From Antilocapra americana (taxonomy: Eukaryota; Chordata; Mammalia; Artiodactyla; Antilocapridae), in assembly GCA_007570785.1 (NCBI GenBank), contig ML662442.1, positions 29,128,264-29,192,263 of the forward strand: a stretch of DNA of 64,000 nt. Reading direction: 5' to 3'. How positions within the stretch are numbered: the first letter of the stretch is position 1; every line of letters starts with the position of its first letter. The position numbers and the translations under genes are program-made. The notes beneath the pieces were generated by a model, which saw only the letters and a list, made by a program, of their open reading frames with translations, did not search any database and was not told where the DNA came from. Of this stretch, positions 1-12,192 are shown one piece after another.

Positions 1-62
1 TCCTAATCTCCTAATTTATCTCTGCCCCCAGAATACTATTAATTTTTATCTGTGCTTATTAG

Positions 63-194
63 TTGATACCTCTTGCAATATTACTATCCTGCTACCTTTT
101 AGGTGAAAGTGAATGTGCCTGGGCTGAGCAGGCGGAGGCAAACGGCAAACCAGCTTGGGAGGCACTTGCAGGGCTGCAGCGCTGCGGTGGGGCC
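63..194 (+). other. 5' leader of the GPD1L retrocopy with in-frame upstream extension
   Basis: The GPD1L frame stays open upstream to an ATG at 63, adding 44 codons. The extension starts with a hydrophobic run ([14 protein letters not shown]) and continues into GC-rich sequence from about 112 that looks like mRNA 5' UTR. A pyrimidine-rich stretch ending in AG at about 102 resembles a splice acceptor. The family's usual length argues for initiation at 195, so the extension is probably not native. Confidence 0.4.
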
Positions 195-1250
195 ATGACA
201 GAATCACTCCTAAAAGTGTGCATCGTGGGCTCGGGGAACTGGGGTTCGGCTGTTGCAAAAATAATTGGTAATAATGTCATGAAACTTCAGAAGTTTGCCT
301 CCACGGTCAAGATGTGGGTCTTTGAAGAAATGGTTAATGGGAGAAAACTGATAGACATCATAAATAACGACCATGAAAATGTCAAATATCTCCCTGGACA
401 CAAGCTGCCAGACAATGTGATTGCAGTCCCCAGCCTCAGTGAGGTTGTGTGGGACGCAGACCTGCTGGTGTTTGTGATCCCCCACCAGTTTGTCAACAGC
501 ATCTGCGACGAGATCTCTGGGAAAGTGCCCAAGGGCGCACTGGGCATCAGCCTCATCAAGGGCATAGATGAGGGTCCCCAGGGGCTGAAGCTCATTTCTG
601 ACATCATCCGAGAGAAGATGGACATTGACGTCAGTGTGCTGATGGGCGCAAACACTGCCAATGAGGTGGCTGCCGAGAAGTTCTGTGAGACCACCATCGG
701 CAGCAAGGTAATGGAGCACGGCCTCCTCTTCAAAGAACTTCTGCAGACTCCAAATTTTAGAATTAAGGTGGTTGCTGAGGCAGACGCCGTTGAACTTTGT
801 GGCGCTCTGAAGAACATTGTGGCCGTGGGAGCTGGGTTCTGCGACGGCCTCCACTGCGGCGACAACACCAAAGCTGCTGTCATCCGCCTGGGGCTCATGG
901 AAATGATCGCCTTCGCCAGGATCTTCTGCAGGGGCCACGTGTCCAAGGCCACCTTCCTGGAGAGCTGCGGCGTGGCCGACCTGATCACTACCTGCTACGC
1001 GGGCCGGAACCGCAAGGTAGCCGAGGCATTTGCAGGGACCGGTAAGACCATTGAAGAATTGGAGAAGGAGATGCTGAATGGGCAGAAGCTGCAAGGACCA
1101 CAGACTTCCGCTGAAGTGTATGGCATCCTCAAACGGAAGGGACTGCTGGACAAGTTTCCATTGTTCACGGCGGTGTACCAGATCTGCTACGAAGGCAGGC
1201 CTGTTGAAGAGATGTTGTCTTGTCTCCAGAATCATCCGGAGTATACATAA
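195..1250 (+). CDS. GPD1L: Intronless retrocopy of glycerol-3-phosphate dehydrogenase 1-like, intact 351-residue ORF
   Basis: The translation is a full-length member of the cytosolic NAD-dependent glycerol-3-phosphate dehydrogenase family, which interconverts dihydroxyacetone phosphate and glycerol 3-phosphate. It matches the GPD1L paralogue best (KIIGNNV near the start, [10 protein letters not shown] at the end). The NAD-binding GSGNWG lies at residues 12-17. Lys122 (LIKGIDEG), Lys206 (ALKNIVAVG) and Arg271 (GRNRK) correspond to the known active-site Lys120, Lys204 and Arg269 of GPD1. The start at 195 gives 351 residues, the usual GPD1L length, although residues 2-5 (TESL) replace the usual AAAP. 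No intron, stop or frameshift is seen, so this is a processed copy and not the parent gene. One visible oddity is Gly281, where I recall a basic residue in the family. Expression is not shown by the sequence; it could be a retrogene or a neutral copy that happens to be open. Confidence 0.9.
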   Translation: MTESLLKVCIVGSGNWGSAVAKIIGNNVMKLQKFASTVKMWVFEEMVNGRKLIDIINNDHENVKYLPGHKLPDNVIAVPSLSEVVWDADLLVFVIPHQFVNSICDEISGKVPKGALGISLIKGIDEGPQGLKLISDIIREKMDIDVSVLMGANTANEVAAEKFCETTIGSKVMEHGLLFKELLQTPNFRIKVVAEADAVELCGALKNIVAVGAGFCDGLHCGDNTKAAVIRLGLMEMIAFARIFCRGHVSKATFLESCGVADLITTCYAGRNRKVAEAFAGTGKTIEELEKEMLNGQKLQGPQTSAEVYGILKRKGLLDKFPLFTAVYQICYEGRPVEEMLSCLQNHPEYT

Positions 1251-1486
1251 AGGGAATCATGCAGCTTGTTAGGGAAAGCCTGATTGCTTGTCGGGATTCA
1301 AATGGAAACCGGGACTTGGCCACAAGATGCTTGTGTGCCCGTAATCCCATCACAGGTGCTGTGAATTTTTACAGGTTCATTTTTTAGCATATATGAGTGT
1401 GTGAGTGTGTGTTCCTTCCTTGTTCTGTGGATGTGTCTATGAATCAAAATTAAAGGCCCTATGAATCAAAATTAAAGGCCCTTTTT
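1251..1486 (+). other. 3' UTR-like tail of the GPD1L retrocopy with duplicated ATTAAA signal
   Basis: After the TAA stop comes about 185 bases of 3' UTR-like sequence, then a perfect tandem duplication of 22 bp (1437-1458 and 1459-1480). Each unit carries an ATTAAA polyadenylation signal (1449-1454 and 1471-1476). Only a short A-rich remnant follows, with no long poly(A) and no clear target-site duplication, so the exact right end is uncertain. Confidence 0.6.
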
Positions 1487-1540
1487 AAAAATTACTTCTG
1501 AAATCCTCCCACTCTGATAGTTTATAAAATTGGAACTATC

Positions 1541-2066
1541 TAACATTGCCATATATACACTACCACGTGTAAAATATTTAGCTGGTACACAAGGAGCCCA
1601 GCCTGGCACTCTGTGATGCCCTAGAGGGTGGGATGGGAGGAGTGGAGGGATGCTCAAGAGGGAGGGGGAATATGTATAATTATGGCTGATCTGCAGTTGT
1701 AGGGCAAAGACCAATACAACATTGTAAAGCAGTTTTCCTCCAATTAACGAGAACCCAACATGCGAGACAGCAAAAGGAACGCAGATGTATAGAATAGACT
1801 CCTGGACTTTGTGGATGATTGTAAGGGTGGGATGATATGGGAGAAGGGCATTGAAGCATGTTAATTGTCATGTGTCTAATCAATCGCCAGCCCAGGATTG
1901 ATGCTCGGGGCTGGTGCAGCGAGATTTCCCGGGGGGGAGGGAGGAGGGAGGAGGGTTCCGGAGGGGAAGCATATGTAAACCCATGATGATATCATGACAA
2001 TATATGGCAAAAACAATAAAAAAAATAAATAAATAAATAAAATAAAAAACAAATTTAAAAAGGAAG
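1541..2066 (+). mobile_element. 5'-truncated ruminant L1 3' end with target-site duplication
   Basis: The segment matches the ruminant/cetartiodactyl L1 3' UTR: purine-rich GGGAGG blocks, the 'acccatg...atggcaaaaac' stretch and an A-rich AAAT-type tail. It is flanked by a perfect 12-bp direct repeat attggaactatc at 1529-1540 and 2067-2078, which fixes the ends and shows target-primed insertion. It lies directly behind the GPD1L retrocopy. Confidence 0.85.
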
Positions 2067-2418
2067 ATTGGAACTATCACAGCCAGAAGTTTTGAATCTA
2101 ATTCATATATATTTCAGTGAAGGAATTTTTTTTTTCTCATTATCTTAATTTAGCCAGCATTAACATGAGAGAGTGGCAGAGTGAATGGGTTCAAAAATCT
2201 ATATACTGTAACTTTTAAATACTCTCTCAGAACCAACATGATCAACTACTTTGATTGTGGGCTGATCTATTATTTTAAACAATTACGTATTTTTAATTAG
2301 GCTATATATATTCCTCTCATTACAGTTTTCTGCATTTTTAGCCTCTTTTCTCTTCATTAGCTACCAGAATATGCTTTCATAAAGGCTGGGCAGTGGCAGA
2401 AGACAGAAAACTCATCTG

Positions 2419-2651
2419 GGATTTTCCTGATGTGGCTGACACAGTCTTCTGATTAACAACATTTGAATGATACTTGGGAGACCCAGGTTCAATCCCTGGG
2501 TCAGAAAAATCCCCTGGAGAAGGGAATGGCTACCCACTCCAGGATTCTTGCCTGGAGAATTCCATAGACAGAGGAGCCTGATGGACTACAGTCCATGGGG
2601 GTCGCAAAGAGTTGGACAATACTGGGTGCCTAATACTTTCACTTTCACTTT
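2419..2651 (+). mobile_element. Bov-tA SINE, diverged
   Basis: A tRNA-derived head with a B-box-like 'ggttcaatccctggg' is followed by the BovB-derived body ('cctggagaa', 'agtccatggggg', 'gcaaagagttgga') and a CTTTCACTTT tail. The head is more diverged than in the other copies. Confidence 0.85.
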
Positions 2652-4769
2652 TCTTTTGTGCAAGCATTTCCTTTAAGCCTCACAGATCCCCTGAAAGAGA
2701 GCTGCTATTATTCCTCATTTAAGGTGCAGTCACTGTGCCTGGCTCCCTGGTGAGTTGGGTCAGAGCTAGAGTCAAGCCCAGTGCTTCTCCCCCTACCTGA
2801 GCTGTGCCTGGACCTGCTCAGGCATCAGGGGACTGCTTTGACCTTCTATTAATTGGTTGTAGGATACACAGCCTTTCCTGAGGCCATCAGCAGGCTTCCT
2901 GCAGCTGAAGTTTGTATGGGTCCTTATGTAGAAGGATGCTGTTCCAAGTGTGGACTTCTTTCCACCAGCTTCACCTGGAGACTCTTAGAAATCGTTTGAC
3001 ACTGGTTCGACTCCCGATCTCTGAAGTGGGGTCTTGAATCTGTACGTTCGCATGCCTTCCATGTGTTCCAGCACTCACTACAGTTTGAAAACCACTACTT
3101 TAGAAAATTTACTTTAGATTGGCATTTCTCAAACCATGTTCCCTGGAGCCCAGTGGTGGTTCCAGTGTTCCCTCACAAGGTCCAGTGAGTTCGGAAAAAG
3201 CTGCATCTGTACACCCCTCTTGAAGGGGAAGAATGTATGTTAGCTTGTTACTGGGACTTGTTTTTTTAACCCAGCAAGTCCCGGACATATTAGATTATGG
3301 AGATTTTTCGGGCAGGGGGCAAGAAAACTTGCCAAAGTTTCCGAGGAGCACTGTTCCAGGCTGAGGTGGCCTTAGCACAACACAAGCATCCCTCTCTCTG
3401 CAAGAAGTGGGGATAGATGACTACCTGCGGCATTGTTCGTTCTGAGCCGTAGTAGTTCAGGTCTGACGTGGACCTTTGATGAAGCTTTAAGGTGTGACAC
3501 TGTCATGTGCAAGCAAGTGGATGTCAACCTCGCTGAAACACCTCGTGTGGACTAAGCGCTTTTAATTCTAGAATAGAAGAGCGGGAATTACTGTATCTTC
3601 TTAAATGGGATAGGTTACCTTACACAGAACTTGGTAAGTGTTAAGGGAACATATGACTATCACTTATATATTCACTGACTTTCAGTCACTTTGAGATTTT
3701 GATCCTTTTTGTTTTCCAGCTTGGGGATTTTTTTTCTTCTTCCCTTTTGTCCAAACATATCTGAAATGATTGTCAAATAGATTTTGTGGGAATTCCTATA
3801 CACAGAAGTATATGAAAGCACACCTACTGTAATATAGAAAAAAATACCTGTCTTAAAATCCATCCTAGCAGGTAGAATTGAGCTAAATTCCTTCTGGTTT
3901 TCATTTAACTCTTATCTATAATATGGCCCCAGGGTATTGACCCAAGGAACAGTGAGGTGCCTCTGTACTAAAGAATCTTTGGTTTTTCCCACTAGTTCTA
4001 ATCTAAGAGTACTGTACATGCACTATATTTGGTTTTCTTACCTATCAGGTACTATATTTGTTTACAGACTATAGGAGGAAATGATTTAAAAGCTTAATAA
4101 ACATTTTAATCCCCCAAACCTATGCTACTGATCCTACTTTTTAACCAGCTTCTTTTATAATTTTATTTGTTTAGGTCAGCTTTTTTTCTCCCTGAATGGT
4201 ATTGCATAGACAATAATAAAAAGGGAAATTTAAAAAGATGAATAGGACTTTCCCTCATTTTTTTCACTTTCATATACCCCTGGACTCTAGTAAATGGGTT
4301 AGTAAATGGACATTTTTTTTCTCTTTTTCTAAAAGGAATATATGTGTGCACAGAGTAAAATGTATTCTAACAGAAAATCAACCCCACTAATGACATCTTA
4401 TTATTTGAAGAATAAAAGGAACATAAATAATGAAATCCCCAATGAGGTATTTACATCTTCTAAGAAAATACTTTTAAAGTTGCTGAAACTTGTCTCTCTC
4501 AACCCAAGGAAAACCTGTTGGTTAGGTCACCAAACCCAAGCAGAAAATATATCCACACAACTTCTTTACAGAAGCCAATATGACTGCCAGGGCCAGGCTA
4601 AAGTATAAAGTCAACACTGAATGAATAATATCTAGATCATAACAAATACTAACAGGTTCATTCCTATCTAACTCTCAAAGTTAAGGTGACTTCACCAAAG
4701 GATAATCTTATGACCTGCATTTTTGTACAGTTTCAGAAGTATGTATGTCCTAAAACTCCTACACGACCA
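2652..4769. other. No gene recognised
   Basis: No coding pattern is visible; ORFs are short and unrelated to known proteins. The part around 3085-3200 ('gtttgaaaaccactac', 'gcatttctcaaaccatg') has the look of an old DNA-transposon fragment but I cannot assign it. Confidence 0.4.
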
Positions 4770-5147
4770 TAAAGAAGGCTGAGTGCTAAAGAATTGATGC
4801 TTTCAAATTATGGTGCTGGAGAAGATTTTCGGGAGTCCCTAAGAATGCAAGATCAAACCATCCTAAAGGAAATCAACCCTGAATATTCATTGGAAGGACT
4901 GATGCTGAAGCTGAAGCTCCAATACTTTGGCCACCTGATGTGAAGAGCTGACTTGTTGGGAAAGACTTTGATTCTGGGAAAGACTGAGGGCAGGAGGAGA
5001 AGAGGGCATCAGAGGTGAAATGGTTGGATAGCATCACCAACTCAGTGGATATGAGTTTGATCAAACTCCAGGAGATAGTTAAGGACAGGGAAGCCTGGGA
5101 TTATGCAGTCCATGAGATCACAAAGACATGACTTAATGACTGAACAA
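4770..5147 (+). mobile_element. BovB LINE 3' end, 5'-truncated
   Basis: The sequence follows the last part of BovB ORF2 and its 3' end ('aagaaggctgagtgct', 'ggagaagattttcggg', 'caatactttggccacctgatg'). Stops and small indels make it non-coding. A weak repeat cctaaaa(a)ctc on each side may be the target-site duplication. Confidence 0.85.
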
Positions 5148-5192
5148 AAGCCCCTAAAAACTCTGACTAGAGAATGGCACCATGGAAATGTG

Positions 5193-5390
5193 CTATATAT
5201 ATAAATACATATATATGCATATGTACACATACACACATTAAACATATATACATAGTTGATAAATATATATACATATTTGATAAATATATTCCATAAACAT
5301 CTAGAAATATATATAGTGTGTATACATCTTTGATATATGTTCCCATAAATAAATATATATTATGTGTGTGCATGTATATGTATTTTATAA
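5193..5390. repeat. AT-rich microsatellite
   Basis: Irregular (TA)n, (ATAC)n and (ATATAT) runs occupy about 200 bases just downstream of the BovB tail. ORFs called here on the minus strand are low-complexity artefacts. Confidence 0.8.
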
Positions 5391-8321
5391 TTTTATCTCT
5401 GATTTTAAAAGTGTATATTTCTTTTGACCTAGGACAAAATAAGGTTATAAATCTGGTCGTATTGTAGTTTTGTCTTTACATATCAGATGATTTAGAGACA
5501 GAATTAATTCTCAATTACATCTAGCATTCTTAACCTAAATTTTTAATCAAATTTTCTCTCCCTCTCTCAAATTTCCTCATCCTTATTATTTAATTTATTA
5601 ATCTAAATAAATTAGGTTTATTTATTATTTGTTAGGTTTATCTTTATGTATTATAACTTATTTATTATTTATTTGTTAGGTTTATTAATCTAATTCTAAT
5701 CTGACTGGCCTCCTATTTTTAACAACTTTCTATCTTTCATGTTTTTAAGTATAATATATATAAACAGAGATAATATAAGTATACTAATATACATAATAAA
5801 AACAGGATAATAGCTATTATTGACTTAAATTTTGTACTGTAAGTACTTTGCTCTTCCTCAAGTGGAATCTGAGAGTGGGCTTTAACATGGAAGAGGGGAC
5901 TTGGGGTCCAGGAAATAAAAGAACGGGCACTCCTATGGAGGGAGCAAGTGCTAAAAGCACTCTTCTTTGACACATTAATTACTAGTCAGCTTTGTCCAGA
6001 GAAGAATTCTGGTTCTGAACAGGTTCAGGTGAGCAGAGAAGAAGACAGAGGAGAGTAGGTCCTTGGTAGTCAGGTGACTGCCTAATGGGGGTTGAAAATC
6101 CAATTGCCCCCAATTCTTCTAGAGGAGGTTCTGGAGCCAGTTGCAACTCAAGAGCTACTGAAGGAAAAATAGGAGCCCTGAATTGGCCCTAGGACTTCTT
6201 TGTCTCTTGGAGCTATGACGATGGAAAGGATGATGGATCAGCTTCTCATGCTAATAGAAAAGCAATCACACTGAGTTTTTCCCCACAATGGGGAAGAGTT
6301 AGATGGAAAAGTTCTCATAGAATGGTACTTTCCACTGTTTATTATCGCAAAAGAATTTTCTTGTAGAGAGAATATATTTCATGTTTGTTTAACAGAGATC
6401 AACTCAGCTATGACTGCTGAACTCAGACCACATCCAAAACACCTTGCTAAGCTAACTGCAATTAACGATTGATCTCAACCACTTTCATGATTCCTATCAC
6501 AGTTGACCAAGCCCTGGTGACACTCAGCATCTTCAAGACCATGAGCTGAGGAAAATCTAACAATAAGGCAAGGCCACTATGGGAAGAGATTCGCAGTCCC
6601 ATCGGAGCACACTTAAAAATATCTTAAGCTTAAAAATAATCTAGGCATATTGCCACATTCCCAAAAATCTCATTTCAAGGAGCAAGAGAGGGCACACAGA
6701 ACAATATCTAGTCAATGAAAGAGTTGTCCAGCCAAGTAGGAGGCACAGCAAGATTAGGAAGATCTATTTAAGTCTTTTTAAAGGATGTTAGAAACAGGAT
6801 CCAGGCCCAAGGAGAAAAGCCTGGCAGGAGCTTGGAAATAAAGTTCAGTGCCAGCCAATTCCATGATCCAGAATTCAGTCCCGGGAGAAAACTAGAGTGG
6901 GAACCAGAAGCCAAGAGCCCATCGACAGAAGATCCGTACAGCAGACTGGCCACATTTCCACTGGGATGGCAAGGTCAACAGAGGTGAAGGTGCTGATTTC
7001 TTCTCAGCTAGACACTGAATCAGACAGTGAGTGCACAGTGCCTATACAGATCATCCTCCTGGTGGGAAAGAGACCTTCAGCGTACTGCAAGTCAGGCTTT
7101 TTCTGGCTCAGAAACCAAGCAAGACTGTATAAGCCTGTGGCTGGCAGTCCTGAATACTCAGGGCCACAGTTCCTGCCAGCATCTGATATTGTGTCTTCCT
7201 TGTCCCCTACACAGAGACATCTGCCCAGGGAGAGGGTGAGACAGCCCTAGAGAGAGCCCAGCCAGAGTCCTGGGGAGCACCTCGCTGGGAAGAACACATA
7301 AAGGAGGTCAATCAGTTTAACAACTCATCTCAAAAAAGAGAATGACCTTCCAAGCATAATCATATTGAATTTCAGGCTATACTAACTCCACAAAGGATAA
7401 TTTTACCATAATTTTTTATGAATAAATCAGGAGGCTTTATTTTCTTTTTAGAAATTTTTCCATCTAAATATTTTATGTGAGCTCTTTCTTCTTAAAAAAT
7501 TCAACATTTTTATAATGCATCAGCCTGATATATTTTACAATACATGCCGTTTGAGTTAATGAAACTCCTGAGATGAAACTTATTACTTAAATTATTTTAA
7601 GGTACATTATACAGTTCGTAGGAAGCTGCCATTTTTCTCTCAGGATAAACCACTTCCCTCTGGTTTTGCATAATAAAGACTTGCAATTCACAAAGTCTGG
7701 CATTATAAATCACTGTATCCCCTTGAAATGCAACCAGTCAATTGTCTTTGTCAACTAAAATGTATTGAGTTGCTATTTTGTAGGATATTATAATCCAGAA
7801 TAAAGCTAAAGCAAAATTAACTATATAAAATCTATTTCAAAAGAGCTTATAAATTTACCACCTGAAAGTTTTAAATAATAATAAGAAAATGCAAGAAAGG
7901 GGAAAGTTTAACACAAAAATCATCATAGGGAATACCTCTTTATAATTAACTAATGACTACAGATACCCAACTAAATGTATGACATGTCATAATTAGAAGC
8001 AATGAGTTTTATTCTTTAAAAAAATTGCACCCTGTGAGCTTTTTCTTTAAGCACAATGACAGTGTGAGGGAGGACCAGAATTTTCTGGTCTACCTTATGT
8101 ATCTATTCTATAGGAATAAAATAGAGTACCCTCTATTTTCCTCACGAAATTATGAGAAAGTGAAAAGAGAACTGCCCCTACTCACACAGGGCAGACTTCA
8201 CAGATACACAAGTTGAGCTCTCCATGTGGTCTAATGTTCTGCTCTCACCATCTTGAAATTCTTAATTTTTGAACAAGGGGTCCTGCAATTTGATTTTGCA
8301 CTGGGCCCCACAAACTATGTA
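5391..8321. other. No gene recognised
   Basis: AT-rich DNA with no recognisable repeat or coding signature. A somewhat GC-richer stretch at 6890-7260 carries overlapping ORFs of 117 and 70 codons, but the proteins show no domain I recognise and no splice or promoter context. Confidence 0.4.
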
Positions 8322-8517
8322 GCCCTGATAGCTCAGTTGGTAAAGAATCCGCCTGCAATGTGGGAGGCCTGGGTTTGATCCCTGGGTTGGGAAGATTCCC
8401 TGGACAAGGGAAACGTTACCCACTCCAATGTTCTAGCCTAGAGAATTCCATGGGCTGTAGAGTCCATGGGGTTGCAAAGAGTTAGACACAACTGAGGAAC
8501 TTTCACTCTCACTTTCA
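8322..8517 (+). mobile_element. Bov-tA SINE
   Basis: A tRNA-like head ('tgatagctcagttggtaaagaatccgcctgc', with 'ggtttgatccctgggttggg' as B box) is followed by the BovB-type body and a CTTTCACT-rich end. Confidence 0.9.
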
Positions 8518-11500
8518 ACTGCGTACAAAGAGACCAACAATTATACAAATCAAGAAACGTCATCACGATTGCACACGATGTAACAGGTATCTAAAGCATA
8601 GCATACAAAGAAGAAATGTTCAATGGATGAATTAAATCAAATTATTCACTAATTTCCTAGATAGATTTTAACCCAAACAATTGAGTTTCTTTAAATCAAT
8701 TTATAGTGAAAAAAGTCAGAGGAGGGAAACTTCCCCACTGATATCTCTTTTCCATGTCAGTGTATCCATATTATTATTCTCTTTTCTTTTTTATAAATAA
8801 ATACGCAAAGCTTATTCATCTGTACTCTGTGTGGCCAGGTGTCCTAATTATCAAGAGCACAGAAGACCCTAAGATATTTAGGCAGGCCACCTGAACACAT
8901 GAGGATCCATTTCTGCAAAGATTTCTTTAGGAAAACACAAATGACAACTTTGTAACTTGGTGGTTGGTTCTCTGAGGCCCTTGAGCTCTCAAACTCTTTG
9001 ATTCCAGAAAACATGCGTCATCCTGTTGCAGAAAGAACTAGAAAAGTGATTTGATTTTGGCAAGAAGGAGTGCTGCATGGGTAAATGTCATTCAAATGCA
9101 CTTCCGTAGTCAGTTTTGGGATTCCTGCCCAATCCATGTCATCTTACATGCACAGCATCAACTTCAGGGGTGGGTCTAGGTGGCCATATTTTTACCAGAA
9201 GACCCTGCTCCTATGGCCATAGGTGACTGAGCAACATATGAGCACTAATCTCCAAGGCAACTCCTTCCCTGAGACTTTGAACTCAGACCTATATAATAGA
9301 GCTAGAGTCAGATAAGTGGGCTCTTACCCTGAAATAGCATGCAGAGATGGGGCCAGAGTGATCACTTCTGCACACTAATTTTTAGGTCACAGAAAGCTAA
9401 ATTGTACAGATAAATAAGAACACTGCAAACATGCCAAGAAAGCAAAAACCGGAAACCTAGAGAGAGACAGAGACAGTAGCTATCTCCATTCCTAACAGCT
9501 TCCCAGTTTCCAACTCCATTCTCACAAGCCCTGGCTTGTTTCTGTGTTTCTTATATTAAATAAAAATCCTTTCACTAAGCTAACTTGAGTGGGTTTTGTT
9601 CCTTGCAATCGAATGTGTAGTACAGCATCCCTGATGCTTAGTATTCTAAGTTATTTGACAGCACTTACTGTGAAATTGAAACACGAAACAGCTGGAGTCA
9701 CAAAAAAGAAAAAAACAAGACCATCTAGGGTTGGCCATAAGAGCTCTCATTAGTTTAGAAAAAATTTCTTCTCTCAACCTCAAGAAAAACAGAGTCAATT
9801 ATGCAGAGTCCTGTACAAGCTGAAAATATTTACCTCCTTCCTATGCCTGTTTCAGCTGTTCTAAATGCACCCACCTCCTGCTTACACCACCCTGTTCCCC
9901 TCCTAACCTAAGAGAGGTTAGACAGTCCAGCCCCTTCTAGGATTTCCCAGAATCCAAGGACTTGGGTAGCCACAGCCAGAGCACAAAAGCCATAAGAATG
10001 ATACCAGTTCCCCAGAAGTGGCCTGGAACCCAAGAGAAAGAAAAGAATTTCAAGAATAGGAAAAAAAAAAAAGAAATCTAAGCAGAGGTCTATATTCAAA
10101 AGCCAATCCAACAGTCATCCACATCCTTGCTTAAGATTGGTACAATCTGAGAAAGCAAGAAGTCAGTGCTTTTGATGGCTTTCTGTTAAATTCATTGAAG
10201 ATTTTTGTTGTAAGTTTTCTCATTATCTTTTCATACTGCCTTAGTGACATCTCCCTGCAATATATTTTCAAAGGCAAGATATTGCCAAGAATTATCTTTT
10301 ATTTTGCACAATATTCAGCATGATGCTGGACACATAGAAGGTATTTAAAAATACCTATTCAACTGAATTAATTGAATGGCTAGTTCCTCAAACAGAGCTA
10401 ACAAATTTCTGTTCATCATGTGGTAGCCCAGTATCTTGATAGATAAAAGGGAAAAGCATAAAAGTACAAGAGCAAAATGCTTCACCTACCCTAACCTCTA
10501 AACCCTAATTGATCTTCAAATGTTTGCTGAATCTCCCGCCAATATTGTTTGACTTTTTCACAACATGGATTCCTGCCAGGCCAAGTTTGAAACACAATAT
10601 TTCAGCCCAGCTGAAGTCACACGCACACACACACAGGTCATGTCGTTTTTTGCCTAAGACAGAGTCATTGTATGTTGACCTTCCCCTGAGCATAGGACTT
10701 AGCACCTCACACAGTTGTGTGCATACACTTAGCACTTAATAATGCTCTGCAGTTTCAAGCAGTTGTGTGTTCCTAGAGAGTCTTTAAAACAGCCCAAGAC
10801 TAAGGGTAAAAATGAAATCCCAACGATTGTTTTTTTTTTCAAAAAGTACCAGAAAAGGGATGTCTATAGCTGCTTCTCCTTTTCCTCAACCACTGCATCA
10901 AGTATGCCCTTGAATTCAGACTTCCTTTATGTTTATAGTTCCTTGCGGTGTGTATGTGGCTAACCCTTGAGTTCTGACCACCTGACCGCAATCTGGCTGG
11001 CAATCCATGCCTCGGTGGTTTCTCTCCTTGCCTGCCTTGCCTCCTTTGTTGATTTACTTAATCCTTTACATTCTAATACTGAATAAGCACTAATGCACCG
11101 ACTTCCTCTTACCCATGTGACAGGAACCTAGGACTTGGAATTTCCAATTTTACACTTCATCATCATTCACTTAAGTATCTGATACATGGCTGTCTCACGC
11201 CCAGCCCTACATGGACCATAAGAGTTAGGGTGCTATCCATCCCGTCTGTCTTTTCTTTTTTCCTTCTTTACTTTTCATCTACCTTTTTGTAGACATTAAA
11301 TAAGGATTACTATGACACTAAAGAAACAAAGGTTGAATAAGACAGTTTCTGATTTGAAGAAGCCCATAGTCCAGTGAAGGAGACTGTTAACTGAACAAGC
11401 AATAAGAATACAATATGAAAAATATTTTTAGATATATACAGAGTGAAATATTTGCTTCTTTTGGGAGGACTCAGGGGAAATTTTGGAGAAAGAATTATGC

Positions 11501-12034
11501 TTGACCTAAACTTCTTAAAGACTATTGATTATATTGCCCAAATGCTATGCTATTGGTCAATGTTTTTATACACTGTAATATGAAGAAGATCTATACATTT
11601 AGACTCATATTCTCTAAATTTCACTCAGGTAGGTGTGAATGACCTGGAGAGTAAGTATATAAAAATATTCCATGTACATTTTAGATTTTACTTATATTTA
11701 AGCCTTTACTATTCTTAGCTTATTATATTTACCATTTTCCTTTCATTTAGTAATAGTATTTAATGATATCTTAAAGGTCATAATGAAAGTAATAACAAAA
11801 AATAATCCTGGATATTCCTGAGAGATTTTTCTATTTTTTATTGCTGAATACAAAAATTAGAGCAAAATGTTTAAACTATTACTAAAATATACTTTATTTT
11901 TATTGCTAATATGATTTTTTAAATTATCATGCAGGCTTTCTTATAAAATAAATAATAAAATTATACATATAAATAACTAAGCATGATCACTTTTATATTT
12001 GGGTAAAATTTTTCAAACTGATTTGAGAATTCCT
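8518..12034. other. No gene recognised; possible old LTR-like stretch at 9190-9630
   Basis: Mostly unassigned AT-rich DNA. At 9190-9630 a TATATAAT (about 9290), an AATAAA (9559-9564) and a following 'gagtgggttttgttccttgcaa' resemble an ancient interspersed element with an LTR-like layout, family not determined. A short (AC)n run lies at 10619-10636. ORFs of 60-76 codons show no recognisable proteins. Confidence 0.35.
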
Positions 12035-12047
12035 GCTTATCTTCCTT

Positions 12048-12192
12048 GGAGAAGGAAATGGCAACCCACCACAGTGTTCTTGCCTGGAGAATCCCAGGGA
12101 CGGGGGAGCCTGGTGGGCTGCCATCTCTGGGGTCGCACAGAGTCGGACACGACTGAGGCAACTTAGCAGCAGCAGCAGCAGCAGCAGCAGCA
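12048..12192 (+). mobile_element. Bov-A type SINE monomer with (CAG)n tail
   Basis: The body 'ggagaaggaaatggcaaccc...ggtcgcacagagtcggacacgac' is one monomer of the unit that forms Bov-A2. It ends in a run of about ten AGC/CAG units (12164-12193). A perfect 13-bp target-site duplication gcttatcttcctt (12035-12047 and 12193-12205) defines it. Confidence 0.9.

Noticed and set aside
210..1235. 341-codon ORF on the minus strand opposite the GPD1L retrocopy
   Set aside because: It is the antisense shadow of a GC-rich coding region; its protein resembles nothing and the plus-strand frame fully explains the sequence.
6897..7250. 117-codon ORF in a GC-richer patch
   Set aside because: No recognisable domain, no splice or promoter context, and overlapping ORFs in another frame; chance openness is enough.
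8322..8400. tRNA-like sequences with A- and B-box motifs, here and at the head of every Bov-tA and CHR element
   Set aside because: They are SINE heads attached to BovB-type or CHR tails, not tRNA genes.
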